DNA from: Mizugakiibacter sp.
Lineage (GTDB): Bacteria > Pseudomonadota > Gammaproteobacteria > Xanthomonadales > Rhodanobacteraceae
DNA length: 64,000 nt
Reading direction: 5' to 3'
Assembly (NCBI GenBank): GCA_003233305.1
Contig: QILI01000133.1
Location: 1-64,000 of the forward strand
Part shown: positions 51,291 through 60,780 of the stretch, piece after piece
How positions within the stretch are numbered: position 1 is the stretch's first letter
Layout: every line of letters starts with the position of its first letter
Position numbers and translations under genes: made by a program
The notes under the pieces: model-generated
What the model was told of the DNA's origin: nothing
Seen by the model: the letters and a program-made list of their open reading frames with translations, nothing else
Databases searched by the model: none

Positions 51291-52721
51291 ATGCAGGAGG
51301 GAACCCGAGCATTTTCTGAAGCCCTGGACTGGGTTAATACTGATGACTCGGTGCGACTTGAATCGTTTCGGGGCAAAGTGGTGCTGTTGTGGTTCTGGAC
51401 TTACGACAACATCCATTGCTTGAACATGCTGCCAACTTTGCAGAAGATTGCCTCCAGTCGTGCCGATGGGGTCGCTTTGCTGGGCTTGCATGTACCGAAA
51501 TATGCTCGCCAGAGGCATGCCTCTGCCGTGGCCTGTGCTGTACGCCGACTTGATATCCGCTTCCCGGTGGCCAGTGATCCAGGTTGGCAGACATGGCAGG
51601 ATTACGGCATATCTGCATGGCCTAGTTTGGTGGTTCTCGATTGCACCGGTCATCGGGTCCGTACGCTGAGTGGAGAGCGCATCATTGATGGCCTGGAACA
51701 ACTCGTCGATGGGTTGCTTGAGGAAGCTGTGGCCCGGGATCAGCGCAACTATTTATCGCTTCCGTCCATCCGCTTTAGCCGGATTCCTGACACCCAGCTG
51801 CGATTTCCGACTGCCGTCGCCTTGACTGCGAAGTATGTTTACATTTGCGATAGCGCTCACCATCGGGTGATTGAATGTGATCGGCAAGGTCGAGTGCTTC
51901 GCCAGTTTGGTGCGGGCACCAGTGGTTACTGGGATGGGTGCTTGAATGATGCAGGTTTTTCCTCTCCTCAGTCGTTGGCACTTTCGCGCAACGCTTTGTA
52001 TGTAGCCGATACCGGCAATCATGCCGTACGTTGCATTCATTTACAGAATGGACAGGTCGACACCGTGCTCGGCAATGGGCAGGTAGGATACGATGCCCCT
52101 GCAACGCCGGGTACAGGCTTGTCGGTAAGTGCTCCGGTTGGCCTGTTTCTCGATGGTACGCGACTCTATGTGGCCCTGGCCGGGCAGCACCAGATATGGC
52201 GCATTGATCTGGCCAATGCCCGGGTTGAGACGTTGGCAGGTAGCGGTCGCAATGAATTTTCTGATGGCAAGGGTGCCGTGGCGGGCCTGGTTCAGCCTGC
52301 TGCGCTGGCCGCTCTTCCCGGACGTCTGTTACTCGCCGATGCTGGGGGGAATGCCATACGTACAGTGCGCATGCAAGATGGTAGAGTCGAAACCCTGATT
52401 GGGGAGGGTCCTTTTATCGATCCTGATACAGATCCAGCAAGCCGGGGGTGTCAGCTAATGCATCCGCTTGGCCTGGTGGTTGATCGCAACGGTAGGATTT
52501 ATATTTCCGACACACTGGGCTGGCGTTTATGTGTGCTGAATCTACCCAAGGGGGGCCAGCTGGTCAGTGGCAAGCCAGTGAATGTAGAACGCCAACTTCG
52601 CGAGCCGACCGGTCTGGCTTTGGAAGGGCGCCAGCTCTGGGTCTGTGAACGCAATGCTCATGCCGTGATCAAGGTGAACCTGGACAGTGGTGGCATCGAG
52701 TCTTTTCCTGTTGTCGAATGA
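51291..52721 (+). CDS. thioredoxin-like domain plus NHL-repeat protein (NHLRC2-like)
   Basis: 476 residues. Residues about 5-140 form a thioredoxin-like fold (GKVVLLWFWTYDNIHCLNMLP...LLGLHVPKY...GISAWPSLVVLD). Residues about 165-470 are NHL beta-propeller repeats (FPTAVALTAKYVYICDSAHHRVIE, YVADTGNHAVRCIHL, ISDTLGWRLCVLN). The architecture matches NHLRC2 and bacterial relatives. The usual CxxC is reduced to a single Cys (NIHC), so disulfide exchange is doubtful. No signal peptide is seen. The ATG is preceded by a weak GGAGGAACC. Function unknown. Confidence 0.85.
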   Translation: MQEGTRAFSEALDWVNTDDSVRLESFRGKVVLLWFWTYDNIHCLNMLPTLQKIASSRADGVALLGLHVPKYARQRHASAVACAVRRLDIRFPVASDPGWQTWQDYGISAWPSLVVLDCTGHRVRTLSGERIIDGLEQLVDGLLEEAVARDQRNYLSLPSIRFSRIPDTQLRFPTAVALTAKYVYICDSAHHRVIECDRQGRVLRQFGAGTSGYWDGCLNDAGFSSPQSLALSRNALYVADTGNHAVRCIHLQNGQVDTVLGNGQVGYDAPATPGTGLSVSAPVGLFLDGTRLYVALAGQHQIWRIDLANARVETLAGSGRNEFSDGKGAVAGLVQPAALAALPGRLLLADAGGNAIRTVRMQDGRVETLIGEGPFIDPDTDPASRGCQLMHPLGLVVDRNGRIYISDTLGWRLCVLNLPKGGQLVSGKPVNVERQLREPTGLALEGRQLWVCERNAHAVIKVNLDSGGIESFPVVE

Positions 52722-52732
52722 TGGATACCTCG

Positions 52733-52830
52733 AAAAACTTACCGGGTTATCCGATTATTGTGTTGTGTCCTCGCATACTTCTAACCTATCTACCGACATG
52801 TTTCGGAGATTTGCTCTGGGGTGTCTTGAT
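52733..52830 (+). repeat. dispersed intergenic repeat, copy C (diverged)
   Basis: AAAAACTTACCGGGTTATCC, then TGTGTTGTGTCCTCGCATACTTCT, CTATCTACCGACATG and GGAGATTTGCTCTGGGG parallel copies A and B in order, with many changes. It starts 11 bp after the NHL protein stop codon and ends just before uvrC. Confidence 0.5.
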
Positions 52831-52844
52831 GTATCGGTATCTGC

Positions 52845-54668
52845 ATGAACATCCCAGTTGGCTTTGACGGCAAGGCCTATGCCGGGGCTCTGACCACCGC
52901 ACCGGGTGTGTATCGTATGTACGATATCGGGGATGGTCTGCTGTATGTCGGTAAAGCAGGCAATCTAAAAAAGCGCGTATCGAGTTACTTCCTGCGTCCT
53001 CCTGTACAACCGCGGATCGCGACGTTGGTGGCACAGATACGGCGCATGGAAATTACCGTTACCCGTACTGAAAGCGAAGCGCTGTTGCTTGAAGCACAAC
53101 TAATCAAGCAGCTCAAACCCCGGTACAACATCCTACTTCGGGATGATAAAAGTTATCCGTATCTGTATCTCTCCACGCAGGACACCTTTCCACGCATGGC
53201 TTTTCACCGTGGGGCACGTTCCCGGCAGGGCCGTTTCTTTGGACCGTATCCCAGCACCCATGCCGTACGCGAGAGCCTTAATTGGTTACAGAAACTTTTC
53301 AAGTTACGGTCGTGTGAGGATAGTGTGTTTCGCAATCGCCGTCGGCCCTGTCTGCAATACCAGATTGGTCGCTGCTCGGCGCCATGTGTGGGCTATATCA
53401 GTGCCCAGGACTATCGACGCCATGTAGGGTATGTCGAAATGTTTCTAGAAGGTCGTAGCGATGCGATCGTGAATGATCTCGGCACCGCCATGGAGCGTGC
53501 CAGTCAACATCTGGAATTCGAATCTGCGGCCATCCTGCGCGATCAGATCCAGGCGCTGCGCAGTTTGCAAAGTCGCAACTATGTAAACGGGGCGAGCGTG
53601 GACATGGATGTTATCGCGGCCCGGATCGAAGGCGATGTGGCTTGCGTGAGTGTGTTGTTTTTCCGCAACGGACTGGCTCTTGGGTCACGCGATTTCTTTC
53701 CGAGAATCGGCTCTTCGGAGCGCATTGGAACCCTGTTGGCACAATTTATTGCACAGTATTACACCGAGCGTATTCCTCCTACCGAACTGATTCTTAACCA
53801 TCCTCCAGACGACGCAGTCATTCTTGCCGAAGCATTGAGCACTCGAGCACCCACAAGGGTCGAATTGAAATCCAGAGTACGCGGTGAACGCTCCCGGTTT
53901 CTGGAACTGGCTGATCGCAATGTGGAAGCGGCGTTGGTAACGCGACTGGCCAGTAGACAGACTCGCGAAAGTCGATTTATCGATCTCACCCGCTTACTGG
54001 ATCTGCACACCTCACCCGAACGTATCGAATGTTTCGATATCAGCCATACTCAGGGCGAAGCGACCGTAGCCTCATGTGTGGTGTATGGGAAGGATGGTCC
54101 GGAAACCAGTAATTACCGCCGTTTCAATATCCGCGGCATTGTCCCGGGTGATGACTACGCGGCTATGGAGCAGGCGTTGCACAGACGTTTTCGGCACGCC
54201 GCTGAAGGAGGACAATGGCATATCCCTGATCTGCTGTTGATTGATGGAGGCCGGGGCCAGGTCGCTCGGGCCCGCAAGGTTCTTGCTGAGTGGGGGTTAG
54301 AGAGAATTCCCATGCTAGGTGTGGCTAAAGGTCCAGGGAGGCGTTCCGGTGAAGAGCAGCTGGTGTTGGATGATGGCTGCCGGGTATTGCATCCGGGGCC
54401 GTTATCACCAGCCTTGCAATTGATTGATGCAGTCCGTGATGAAGCCCACCGCTTTGCTATCGGAGGGCATCGACGTAAGCGTCAATCGGTGCGTAACAAG
54501 AGTCCGTTGGAGACCATCCCCGGTATCGGGCCCAAACGGCGCCAGCAGTTGCTGCGTGCTTTTGGCGGCATGGTTGGGCTGGAGGCTGCCGGGGTTGAGG
54601 AAATTGCCCGGGTATACGGTATTCATCTGGAGTTGGCCAAACGTATCTATACGACGTTGCATGGCTGA
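52845..54668 (+). CDS. uvrC: excinuclease ABC subunit C
   Basis: 607 residues, typical for UvrC, which makes both incisions in nucleotide excision repair. The GIY-YIG nuclease is at the N-terminus (GVYRMYDIGDGLLYVGKAGNLKKRV). The UVR motif (about 200-236) contacts UvrB. The second nuclease region has CFDISHTQGEATVASCVVY and LLLIDGGRGQV. The C-terminus has paired helix-hairpin-helix motifs (LETIPGIGPKRRQQLLRAFGG). pgsA follows after 52 bp. Confidence 0.96.
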   Translation: MNIPVGFDGKAYAGALTTAPGVYRMYDIGDGLLYVGKAGNLKKRVSSYFLRPPVQPRIATLVAQIRRMEITVTRTESEALLLEAQLIKQLKPRYNILLRDDKSYPYLYLSTQDTFPRMAFHRGARSRQGRFFGPYPSTHAVRESLNWLQKLFKLRSCEDSVFRNRRRPCLQYQIGRCSAPCVGYISAQDYRRHVGYVEMFLEGRSDAIVNDLGTAMERASQHLEFESAAILRDQIQALRSLQSRNYVNGASVDMDVIAARIEGDVACVSVLFFRNGLALGSRDFFPRIGSSERIGTLLAQFIAQYYTERIPPTELILNHPPDDAVILAEALSTRAPTRVELKSRVRGERSRFLELADRNVEAALVTRLASRQTRESRFIDLTRLLDLHTSPERIECFDISHTQGEATVASCVVYGKDGPETSNYRRFNIRGIVPGDDYAAMEQALHRRFRHAAEGGQWHIPDLLLIDGGRGQVARARKVLAEWGLERIPMLGVAKGPGRRSGEEQLVLDDGCRVLHPGPLSPALQLIDAVRDEAHRFAIGGHRRKRQSVRNKSPLETIPGIGPKRRQQLLRAFGGMVGLEAAGVEEIARVYGIHLELAKRIYTTLHG

Positions 54669-54720
54669 CGATCCTGGAACATCGTGTCACACTGCGCTCT
54701 GTAGCTCTGCTCGGATCCCT

Positions 54721-55311
54721 ATGCGTATCAACCTGCCAACCTGGCTGACTCTGTTCCGCATCTTTCTACTGCCGGTCATGGTAGTGCTGTTTTATTTGCC
54801 GTTTCGATGGGCCAGTTTGGGAGCCGCTGCGATTTTTATACTGGCTGGACTAACTGACTGGCTGGATGGCTGGTTGGCGCGCCGTTTGGGCCAGGTATCT
54901 CCATTCGGAGCCTTCCTCGATCCCGTTGCCGATAAGTTGATGGTCGCTGTAACCTTGTTCTTGCTGGTTTCCGATCATCCAACGGCACTACTTGCCGTGA
55001 CCGCTGCAGTCATAGTTGGTCGTGAAATCGTTATCTCGGCATTGCGTGAATGGATGGCCGGCCAGGGTGAAGGTTCTCGTATAGGTGTACAACTGCTGGG
55101 CAAGATCAAGACCGTCGCACAGATCCTGGCCATTCTGGTTCTACTGTTAGAGCACGACGCGGAGACTTTGCTTTACTATCACATAGGTGAGGCCCTGCTG
55201 GTGCTGGCCGCGGTGCTTACACTCTGGTCTGGACTGGTCTATCTGCGGGTCGCATGGCCCACGTTACATAACGGATTTCACAAGGATGGCCCGGGTTCTT
55301 CAAAAGGCTGA
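54721..55311 (+). CDS. pgsA: CDP-diacylglycerol-glycerol-3-phosphate 3-phosphatidyltransferase
   Basis: 196 residues from the ATG at 54721; the longer ORF-track version reads back into uvrC. It makes phosphatidylglycerolphosphate in the inner membrane. The CDP-alcohol phosphatidyltransferase motif is complete: DWLDGWLARRLGQVSPFGAFLDPVADK (D-x2-DG-x2-AR-x8-G-x3-D-x3-D). About five membrane helices are visible. The uvrC-pgsA-tRNA order matches E. coli. Confidence 0.95.
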   Translation: MRINLPTWLTLFRIFLLPVMVVLFYLPFRWASLGAAAIFILAGLTDWLDGWLARRLGQVSPFGAFLDPVADKLMVAVTLFLLVSDHPTALLAVTAAVIVGREIVISALREWMAGQGEGSRIGVQLLGKIKTVAQILAILVLLLEHDAETLLYYHIGEALLVLAAVLTLWSGLVYLRVAWPTLHNGFHKDGPGSSKG

Positions 55312-55360
55312 CAGTAGAGAGCAATCACATGCGTATTCATCCCCGGGATGCCATCAGGGC

Positions 55361-55388
55361 TTGACTCAGTGTGGCAAGAACGTAGAAT
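55361..55388 (+). promoter_or_regulatory. sigma-70 promoter of the tRNA cluster
   Basis: TTGACT (55361-55366), a 16-bp spacer and TAGAAT (55383-55388) lie 12 bp before tRNA-Gly, followed by a GC-rich discriminator (GCGCAGC) typical of stringently controlled stable-RNA promoters. Confidence 0.7.
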
Positions 55389-55400
55389 GCGCAGCTTCAT

Positions 55401-55476
55401 GCGGGAATAGCTCAGTTGGTAGAGCGCAACCTTGCCAAGGTTGAGGTCGCGAGTTCGAGCCTCGTTTCCCGCTCCA
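55401..55476 (+). tRNA. tRNA-Gly (GCC)
   Basis: 76 bases, GCGGGAA acceptor start paired with TTCCCGC and ending TCCA. D arm AGCTCAGTTGGTAGAGC, anticodon loop CTTGCCAAG and T arm GAGTTCGAGCCTC are intact. It matches glyW in position. Confidence 0.96.
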
Positions 55477-55586
55477 GTTTTCCGACCGGACCTCGGGCTC
55501 TTGGGGTCTTGTTTATTAAGGTAGCAAAGGTAAGCTGGGCAAGGCATCTGTGCCGTCCTTTGCAATACAGATGCCGTGATGACCGG

Positions 55587-55660
55587 GGCCAGGTGGCAGA
55601 GTGGTTATGCAGCGGCCTGCAAAGCCGTGTACGCCGGTTCGATCCCGACCCTGGCCTCCA
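55587..55660 (+). tRNA. tRNA-Cys (GCA)
   Basis: 74 bases, GGCCAGG pairing with CCTGGCC and ending TCCA. The anticodon loop CTGCAAA and T arm GGTTCGATCCC are clear. It matches cysT in position. Confidence 0.96.
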
Positions 55661-55712
55661 CAATGGACGGCGTGACCGAGTTTTCGGGACACGCCGTTTG
55701 CGTATGTGCGAT

Positions 55713-55795
55713 GCCCGGGTGGCGAAATTGGTAGACGCAGCGGACTTAAAATCCGCAGGCTTTAAGCCGTGCCGGTTCGAGTCCGGCCTCGGGCA
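55713..55795 (+). tRNA. tRNA-Leu (TAA)
   Basis: 83 bases with the long variable arm of a class II tRNA. GCCCGGG pairs with CTCGGGC (one G-T pair). The anticodon loop is CTTAAAA. After discriminator A the genome reads GAC, so CCA is not encoded, unlike the two tRNAs before it. It matches leuZ in position. Confidence 0.94.
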
Positions 55796-55881
55796 GACCT
55801 TTACTGTAGAGCAACGATTGCTTGCCAAGACTGGCGCTTGCCCTTAAGTTGTGTAGCGGGGAATCCGTGCAGGGGTTGGTA

Positions 55882-56544
55882 ATGTTGCAAGTCGTTCTTG
55901 TGGATGATCACGATCTGGTGCGTACCGGATTCCGTATGATTCTCGATCAACAAGATGACATGGAGGTTGTGGGGGAGGCGAGTGATGCAGAGACTGGATT
56001 GCGGCTGATCAAAAAGCTGCAACCCGATGTTGCCCTACTGGATGTGCATATGCCGGGCATGAGCGGGCTGGAGCTTACCGAACGGCTGATACGTGCCAAA
56101 TTGCCAACGCAGATCGTCATCCTGACCGTGGTTGACGATGCCCGGTTTCCACGTCGGCTACTTGAGGCCGGTGCGTTAGGTTATCTGACCAAGGGCTGCA
56201 CCGCTCAAGAACTTATCCGGGCGGTTCACCAGGTTGCCAACGGTCACCGTTATCTGGCAACGGATGTCGCCCAACAACTGGCATTGGCTACGCTGGACGG
56301 AGATGAATCACCATTCGAAACCCTGTCACCCCGGGAAATGGAGGTTGCTTTAATGCTGGTTCGGGGTAAACCTATTTTCACTATTGCCGAGCAGTTGCAC
56401 CTCAGCCCCAAGACCGTTTCCACATATAAGCAGCGTCTGTTGATCAAGCTGGAAGTGGAAAATGTGATTGCTCTGGCCCACTTGCTTGAGGTACATGGGC
56501 TGCTCGATCCCAAACAGGCATTGCGGACGCAGCACAGCCGGTAA
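55882..56544 (+). CDS. GacA/UvrY-type response regulator
   Basis: 220 residues from the ATG at 55882, with AGGGG upstream; the ORF-track start is in the tRNA-adjacent DNA. The receiver domain starts QVVLVDDHDLVRTG and has the phosphoacceptor Asp54 in LLDVHMPGMSG, with Lys in YLTKG. A LuxR-type HTH follows (LSPREMEVALMLVRG... LHLSPKTVSTYKQRLLIKL). This is the GacA/UvrY pattern, acting with BarA/GacS on Csr-type small RNAs. In E. coli uvrY precedes uvrC; here it follows the tRNAs. No sensor kinase is in the window. Confidence 0.87.
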   Translation: MLQVVLVDDHDLVRTGFRMILDQQDDMEVVGEASDAETGLRLIKKLQPDVALLDVHMPGMSGLELTERLIRAKLPTQIVILTVVDDARFPRRLLEAGALGYLTKGCTAQELIRAVHQVANGHRYLATDVAQQLALATLDGDESPFETLSPREMEVALMLVRGKPIFTIAEQLHLSPKTVSTYKQRLLIKLEVENVIALAHLLEVHGLLDPKQALRTQHSR

Positions 56545-56625
56545 TTCTTCTGTCTAACCGTTGCGGAGCATATTTGTTGTGCAAAGGGTGGGCTGCTGGG
56601 ATAATTGCAGTTTTTGCGGATTCCC

Positions 56626-57480
56626 ATGCGCGCACGCTTACTTGACGGCCGCAAGATTGCCGACGAACTTCTCACTCGTATCGCTGCACGCGTCGAGCAA
56701 CGCTGTCAGCAGGGGTATATCGCACCTGGCTTGGCCGTCGTATTGGTCGGTAGCGATCCCGCTTCGTCGATCTATGTACGTAACAAATTACGTGCCTGCC
56801 AGCGCACCGGTTTTCGCTCTCTGGATCATGACCTGTCCGCTGATACCACGCAGCAACAGCTCGAAGCGCTTATTGACCGGTTAAACAATGACCCATCCGT
56901 GCATGGCATTCTGGTACAGCTGCCGTTACCGGAGCATCTGGATACCGCCGCCCTGATTCACCGGATCAATCCACGCAAGGATGTGGATGGTTTCCATGCT
57001 GAGAACGTTGGCCGTCTGGCCCTGCGCCAACTGGGCCTTAGACCCTGCACGCCCAAGGGGGTTATGACCCTGCTTGGCCATACTGATCAACCGGTACGTG
57101 GGCAGCATGCCGTGGTCCTTGGAGCCTCCAACCATGTGGGCCGTCCCTTGACCCTGGAGCTGCTGATCGCCGGTTGCACTACCACCTGTTGCCATAAATT
57201 TACCCGCAACCTTGAACAGCATGTGCGCGATGCGGATATTTTGGTTGTAGCGGTGGGGCGACCGGGTCTGGTCCCTGGTGAGTGGATCAAGGAAGGTGCG
57301 GTAGTAATTGATGTCGGGATCAATCGTAGCGACGACGGCCATCTGGTGGGTGATGTCGAATTTGCCGAAGCAGCCCGTCATGCCAGCTGGATCACCCCGG
57401 TGCCAGGTGGAGTAGGGCCAATGACGGTGGCTACTCTGATGGAAAATACCATGCAAGCCGCTGAGACCATTGACCCTTGA
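56626..57480 (+). CDS. folD: methylenetetrahydrofolate dehydrogenase / methenyltetrahydrofolate cyclohydrolase
   Basis: 284 residues from the ATG at 56626; a TTG seven codons earlier is the ORF-track start. FolD interconverts one-carbon folates for purine, thymidylate and formyl-Met synthesis. Motifs: [17 protein letters not shown] with the catalytic Lys-Tyr pair, [34 protein letters not shown] and [16 protein letters not shown]. It lies 45 bp before guaB, both serving purine synthesis. Confidence 0.96.
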   Translation: MRARLLDGRKIADELLTRIAARVEQRCQQGYIAPGLAVVLVGSDPASSIYVRNKLRACQRTGFRSLDHDLSADTTQQQLEALIDRLNNDPSVHGILVQLPLPEHLDTAALIHRINPRKDVDGFHAENVGRLALRQLGLRPCTPKGVMTLLGHTDQPVRGQHAVVLGASNHVGRPLTLELLIAGCTTTCCHKFTRNLEQHVRDADILVVAVGRPGLVPGEWIKEGAVVIDVGINRSDDGHLVGDVEFAEAARHASWITPVPGGVGPMTVATLMENTMQAAETIDP

Positions 57481-57525
57481 ACCACGATTCACTATCCGCT
57501 ATTGCTGTCTTTTAGGAAAACGATC

Positions 57526-58983
57526 ATGCGCATACTCGCCGAGGCCCTCACCTACGATGATGTCTACCTGGTTCCCGCCTACTCGGAGACCTTGCCAAGT
57601 GATGTCGACACCCGCAGCCTGCTCACGCGTCATATCCACTTGAATATCCCGGTCGTCGCTGCAGCCATGGATACCGTAACCGAAGCCCGTTTGGCCATCA
57701 CCATGGCCCAGCTCGGGGGTATCGGCATCATCCACAAGAACATGTCATTGGAGCAGCAAGCCGCTGAGGTTCGGTTGGTCAAGAAGTTCGAGGCCGGGGT
57801 CATTCGCAATCCGATCACAGTGGACCCACTGACTTCCATCCAGGACGTTATGCAGCTGACTCGGTCACACAATATCTCCGGCGTACCCGTTGTCGAGGGT
57901 GCACAACTGGTTGGCATCGTCACCAGTCGTGACTTACGTTTTGAGAAGAAGCCCGATGATCCGGTACGCAACATCATGACTCGAAAGGAGCGGCTGGTCA
58001 CAGTGCAAGAGGGGGCCAGTCAGGAAGAAGTGCTTAATCTTCTACACCGTCACCGTATTGAAAAAGTGCTGGTGGTCAACGATGCGTTTCAGTTACGTGG
58101 CTTGATTACGGTCAAGGATATCCAGAAGGCACGTGATAATCCGCATGCGGCCAAGGACGACCATGAGCGCTTGCTGGTTGGTGCGGCGGTGGGGGTGGCT
58201 GGTGATACCGAACGGCGCATTGAGGCGCTTGCCGCCGCCGGGACGGATGTCGTAGTCATTGATACCGCGCATGGTCATTCGCAGGGTGTGATTGAACGCG
58301 TTCGTTGGACCAAGCGGGCCTATCCGGATCTCGAGGTCATTGCTGGCAACATCGTTACTGGGGAGGCGGCAAAGGCTTTGCTGGATGCCGGCGTGGATGC
58401 TGTGAAGGTTGGAGTCGGACCGGGTTCCATCTGTACGACACGGATTGTAGCCGGAGTAGGGGTGCCACAGATCACAGCCGTTTCCATGGTCGCCAATGCC
58501 TTACAGGGTACCGGTGTGCCACTCATTGCGGACGGTGGCATCCGTTTTTCGGGTGATGTTGCCAAGGCTATCGCAGCAGGGGCCTCCACCGTGATGCTGG
58601 GTGCCATGTTTGCCGGAACTGAAGAAGCCCCCGGTGAAGTGGAACTTTACCAGGGCCGTTCCTATAAAAGTTACCGAGGTATGGGGTCGCTGGGTGCCAT
58701 GCAGCTTGGCTCCAAAGAGCGTTATTTTCAGGATGATATAGATACAGACAAATTGGTGCCGGAAGGGATAGAGGGCCGAATACCTTACCGGGGACCTTTG
58801 CAGGCGATCGTCCATCAGCTCATCGGCGGCCTGAGATCATCCATGGGTTACTGTGGCTGTGCCACCATCAAGGCCATGCAGACGACCCCACAATTCGTAC
58901 GCGTATCCGCTGCCGGTATGCGCGAAGGCCATGTGCACGATGTACAGATCACCAAAGAAGCCCCCAACTATCATCTGGACTGA
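57526..58983 (+). CDS. guaB: inosine-5'-monophosphate dehydrogenase
   Basis: 485 residues from the ATG at 57526 (AGGA at good spacing; the ORF track is eight codons early). GuaB oxidises IMP to XMP, the committed GMP step. A TIM barrel is interrupted by two CBS domains (about 92-205, ending in a [16 protein letters not shown] pair). The catalytic loop is [20 protein letters not shown], and the flap MGSLGAM. guaA follows after 36 bp. Confidence 0.97.
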   Translation: MRILAEALTYDDVYLVPAYSETLPSDVDTRSLLTRHIHLNIPVVAAAMDTVTEARLAITMAQLGGIGIIHKNMSLEQQAAEVRLVKKFEAGVIRNPITVDPLTSIQDVMQLTRSHNISGVPVVEGAQLVGIVTSRDLRFEKKPDDPVRNIMTRKERLVTVQEGASQEEVLNLLHRHRIEKVLVVNDAFQLRGLITVKDIQKARDNPHAAKDDHERLLVGAAVGVAGDTERRIEALAAAGTDVVVIDTAHGHSQGVIERVRWTKRAYPDLEVIAGNIVTGEAAKALLDAGVDAVKVGVGPGSICTTRIVAGVGVPQITAVSMVANALQGTGVPLIADGGIRFSGDVAKAIAAGASTVMLGAMFAGTEEAPGEVELYQGRSYKSYRGMGSLGAMQLGSKERYFQDDIDTDKLVPEGIEGRIPYRGPLQAIVHQLIGGLRSSMGYCGCATIKAMQTTPQFVRVSAAGMREGHVHDVQITKEAPNYHLD

Positions 58984-59019
58984 TGGCGGTTCCAGCGACC
59001 AGGCTCAGCACAAAAAACC

Positions 59020-60660
59020 ATGACCGACATCCATAATGACAAAATCCTGATCCTCGATTTCGGCTCGCAGTACACCCAGTTGATTGCCCGGCGTATCCGG
59101 GAGATCGGTGTGTATTGTGAGATCTGGGCCTGGGATCACGACCCTGAGGCAATTCGTGCCATGGGTCCGCGAGGCATCATTCTCTCGGGTGGCCCCGGTT
59201 CGGTCACCGAGGCAGATTCTCCACGCGTGTCTCCGATAGTATTCGATTTGGGTATTCCTCTTCTGGGAATCTGCTATGGCATGCAGGCCATGGCTGTGCA
59301 GCTTGGGGGGGAGGTTGAAGCCGGGCATGAACGTGAATTTGGCCATGCCTCGGTGCGACTTACCGCTGCATGCCAGTTACTGGATGCGCCCTCCCCACCC
59401 CGGCCTAGCCCGGCCGGTGAAGGTGAATCCTGGATGGCTGCAGCACAACAACCCCATTTGCAGGGATTGCCAGTAGCCGCCCACCCGCTCCTGGATGTGT
59501 GGATGTCCCACGGTGACCAAGTCACCCAATTGCCGGCTGGCTTTGTGGGGGTGGCTAATACTGATAGCGTCCCATTAGTAGCGATGGCTGATGAGGCACA
59601 TCACTGGTATGGCCTGCAGTTTCATCCTGAGGTCACCCATACCCATGATGGAGTGGAAATACTGCGTCGCTTTGTTCTTGAAATCTGTGCTTGCAAAGCC
59701 CTCTGGACATCTCGCCACATCATTAAAGATTTGTCGCAGCGCATTAGCGAGAAAGTGGGCGGGGACAAGGTTTTGCTCGGCCTGTCAGGAGGGGTCGATT
59801 CCTCGGTGGTCGCGGCCCTGTTGGAACATGCTATTGGCGAGCAACTGGTGTGTGTATTCGTGGATAATGGCCTGTTGCGTCAAGGAGAATCCGAGCAAGT
59901 CATGGAGACCATGGCCCGGAACCTTGGCGCGCGAGTGATTCGCGTTGCTGCCGCGCAACGGTTCTATACCGCGCTGCGTGGGGTGGTGGATCCGGAACAG
60001 AAGCGAAAAATCATTGGTCGCATCTTTGTTGAGGTTTTTGAGGAGCAGTCTCGCCAGCTTGAAGGAGTGCGCTGGCTCGCCCAGGGCACTATCTACCCCG
60101 ATGTGATCGAGTCGGCAGGGGCTAAAACGGGCAAGGCTCAGGTAATAAAAAGCCATCACAACGTGGGTGGATTACCCGAACGCATGCAGTTGCAACTGCT
60201 CGAACCATTGCGCGAACTGTTCAAGGATGAAGTACGCCGGATTGGTGAGTCACTCGGACTTCCCCATGCAATGGTGTATCGGCATCCGTTTCCAGGCCCT
60301 GGGCTCGGAGTGCGTATTTTGGGTGAGGTGAAACCTGAATATGCCGAGTTACTCAGGCATGCGGATGCCATCTACATCGAGGAACTGCGTGCCCATGACC
60401 TTTACGACAAGGTCAGCCAGGCCTTTGCGGTATTTTTGCCGGTTCGCTCTGTAGGGGTCATGGGTGATGGGCGCGCCTATGAATGGGTGATCGCCTTGCG
60501 TGCTGTGGAGACGGTCGATTTCATGACCGCCCGTTGTTCGCATCTTCCTTACCCGTTCCTGGATAAAGTCGCCTCAAGAATCATCAATGAGATAAAAGGT
60601 ATTTCCCGGGTTGTATATGACATAAGTGGCAAGCCTCCCGCAACGATTGAATGGGAATGA
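59020..60660 (+). CDS. guaA: GMP synthase (glutamine-hydrolysing), with a repeat-derived insertion
   Basis: 546 residues, about 20 more than the usual 525. The N-terminal glutamine amidotransferase has the nucleophile in [11 protein letters not shown] and the His-Glu pair in LQFHPEVTH. The ATP pyrophosphatase has [11 protein letters not shown], and the dimerisation domain ends [12 protein letters not shown]. The extra residues lie at about 121-142 and read [14 protein letters not shown], the translation of a palindromic repeat. The insertion is in frame between two strands of the amidotransferase domain, before the conserved [10 protein letters not shown], so the enzyme probably stays active. 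Confidence 0.96.
   Translation: MTDIHNDKILILDFGSQYTQLIARRIREIGVYCEIWAWDHDPEAIRAMGPRGIILSGGPGSVTEADSPRVSPIVFDLGIPLLGICYGMQAMAVQLGGEVEAGHEREFGHASVRLTAACQLLDAPSPPRPSPAGEGESWMAAAQQPHLQGLPVAAHPLLDVWMSHGDQVTQLPAGFVGVANTDSVPLVAMADEAHHWYGLQFHPEVTHTHDGVEILRRFVLEICACKALWTSRHIIKDLSQRISEKVGGDKVLLGLSGGVDSSVVAALLEHAIGEQLVCVFVDNGLLRQGESEQVMETMARNLGARVIRVAAAQRFYTALRGVVDPEQKRKIIGRIFVEVFEEQSRQLEGVRWLAQGTIYPDVIESAGAKTGKAQVIKSHHNVGGLPERMQLQLLEPLRELFKDEVRRIGESLGLPHAMVYRHPFPGPGLGVRILGEVKPEYAELLRHADAIYIEELRAHDLYDKVSQAFAVFLPVRSVGVMGDGRAYEWVIALRAVETVDFMTARCSHLPYPFLDKVASRIINEIKGISRVVYDISGKPPATIEWE
59386..59430. repeat. palindromic repeat inserted inside guaA
   Basis: CACC(CC)GGCC at 59396-59405 pairs with GGCCGGTG at 59412-59419. 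The translated string [10 protein letters not shown] is a well-known product of mobile palindromic elements of the CCCCACCCC...GGTGAAGG type in proteobacteria. Confidence 0.55.
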
Positions 60661-60780
60661 CCTGACACTGACGGGTAATGACGGGTGGAACCCTCTCAAA
60701 ACCTACTGCACGAAACGAGTGATGTCACTACAAAACGCTGGGTTGTGCTACCCAAGGCAAGCGTGGTTGGATGAAACTGA

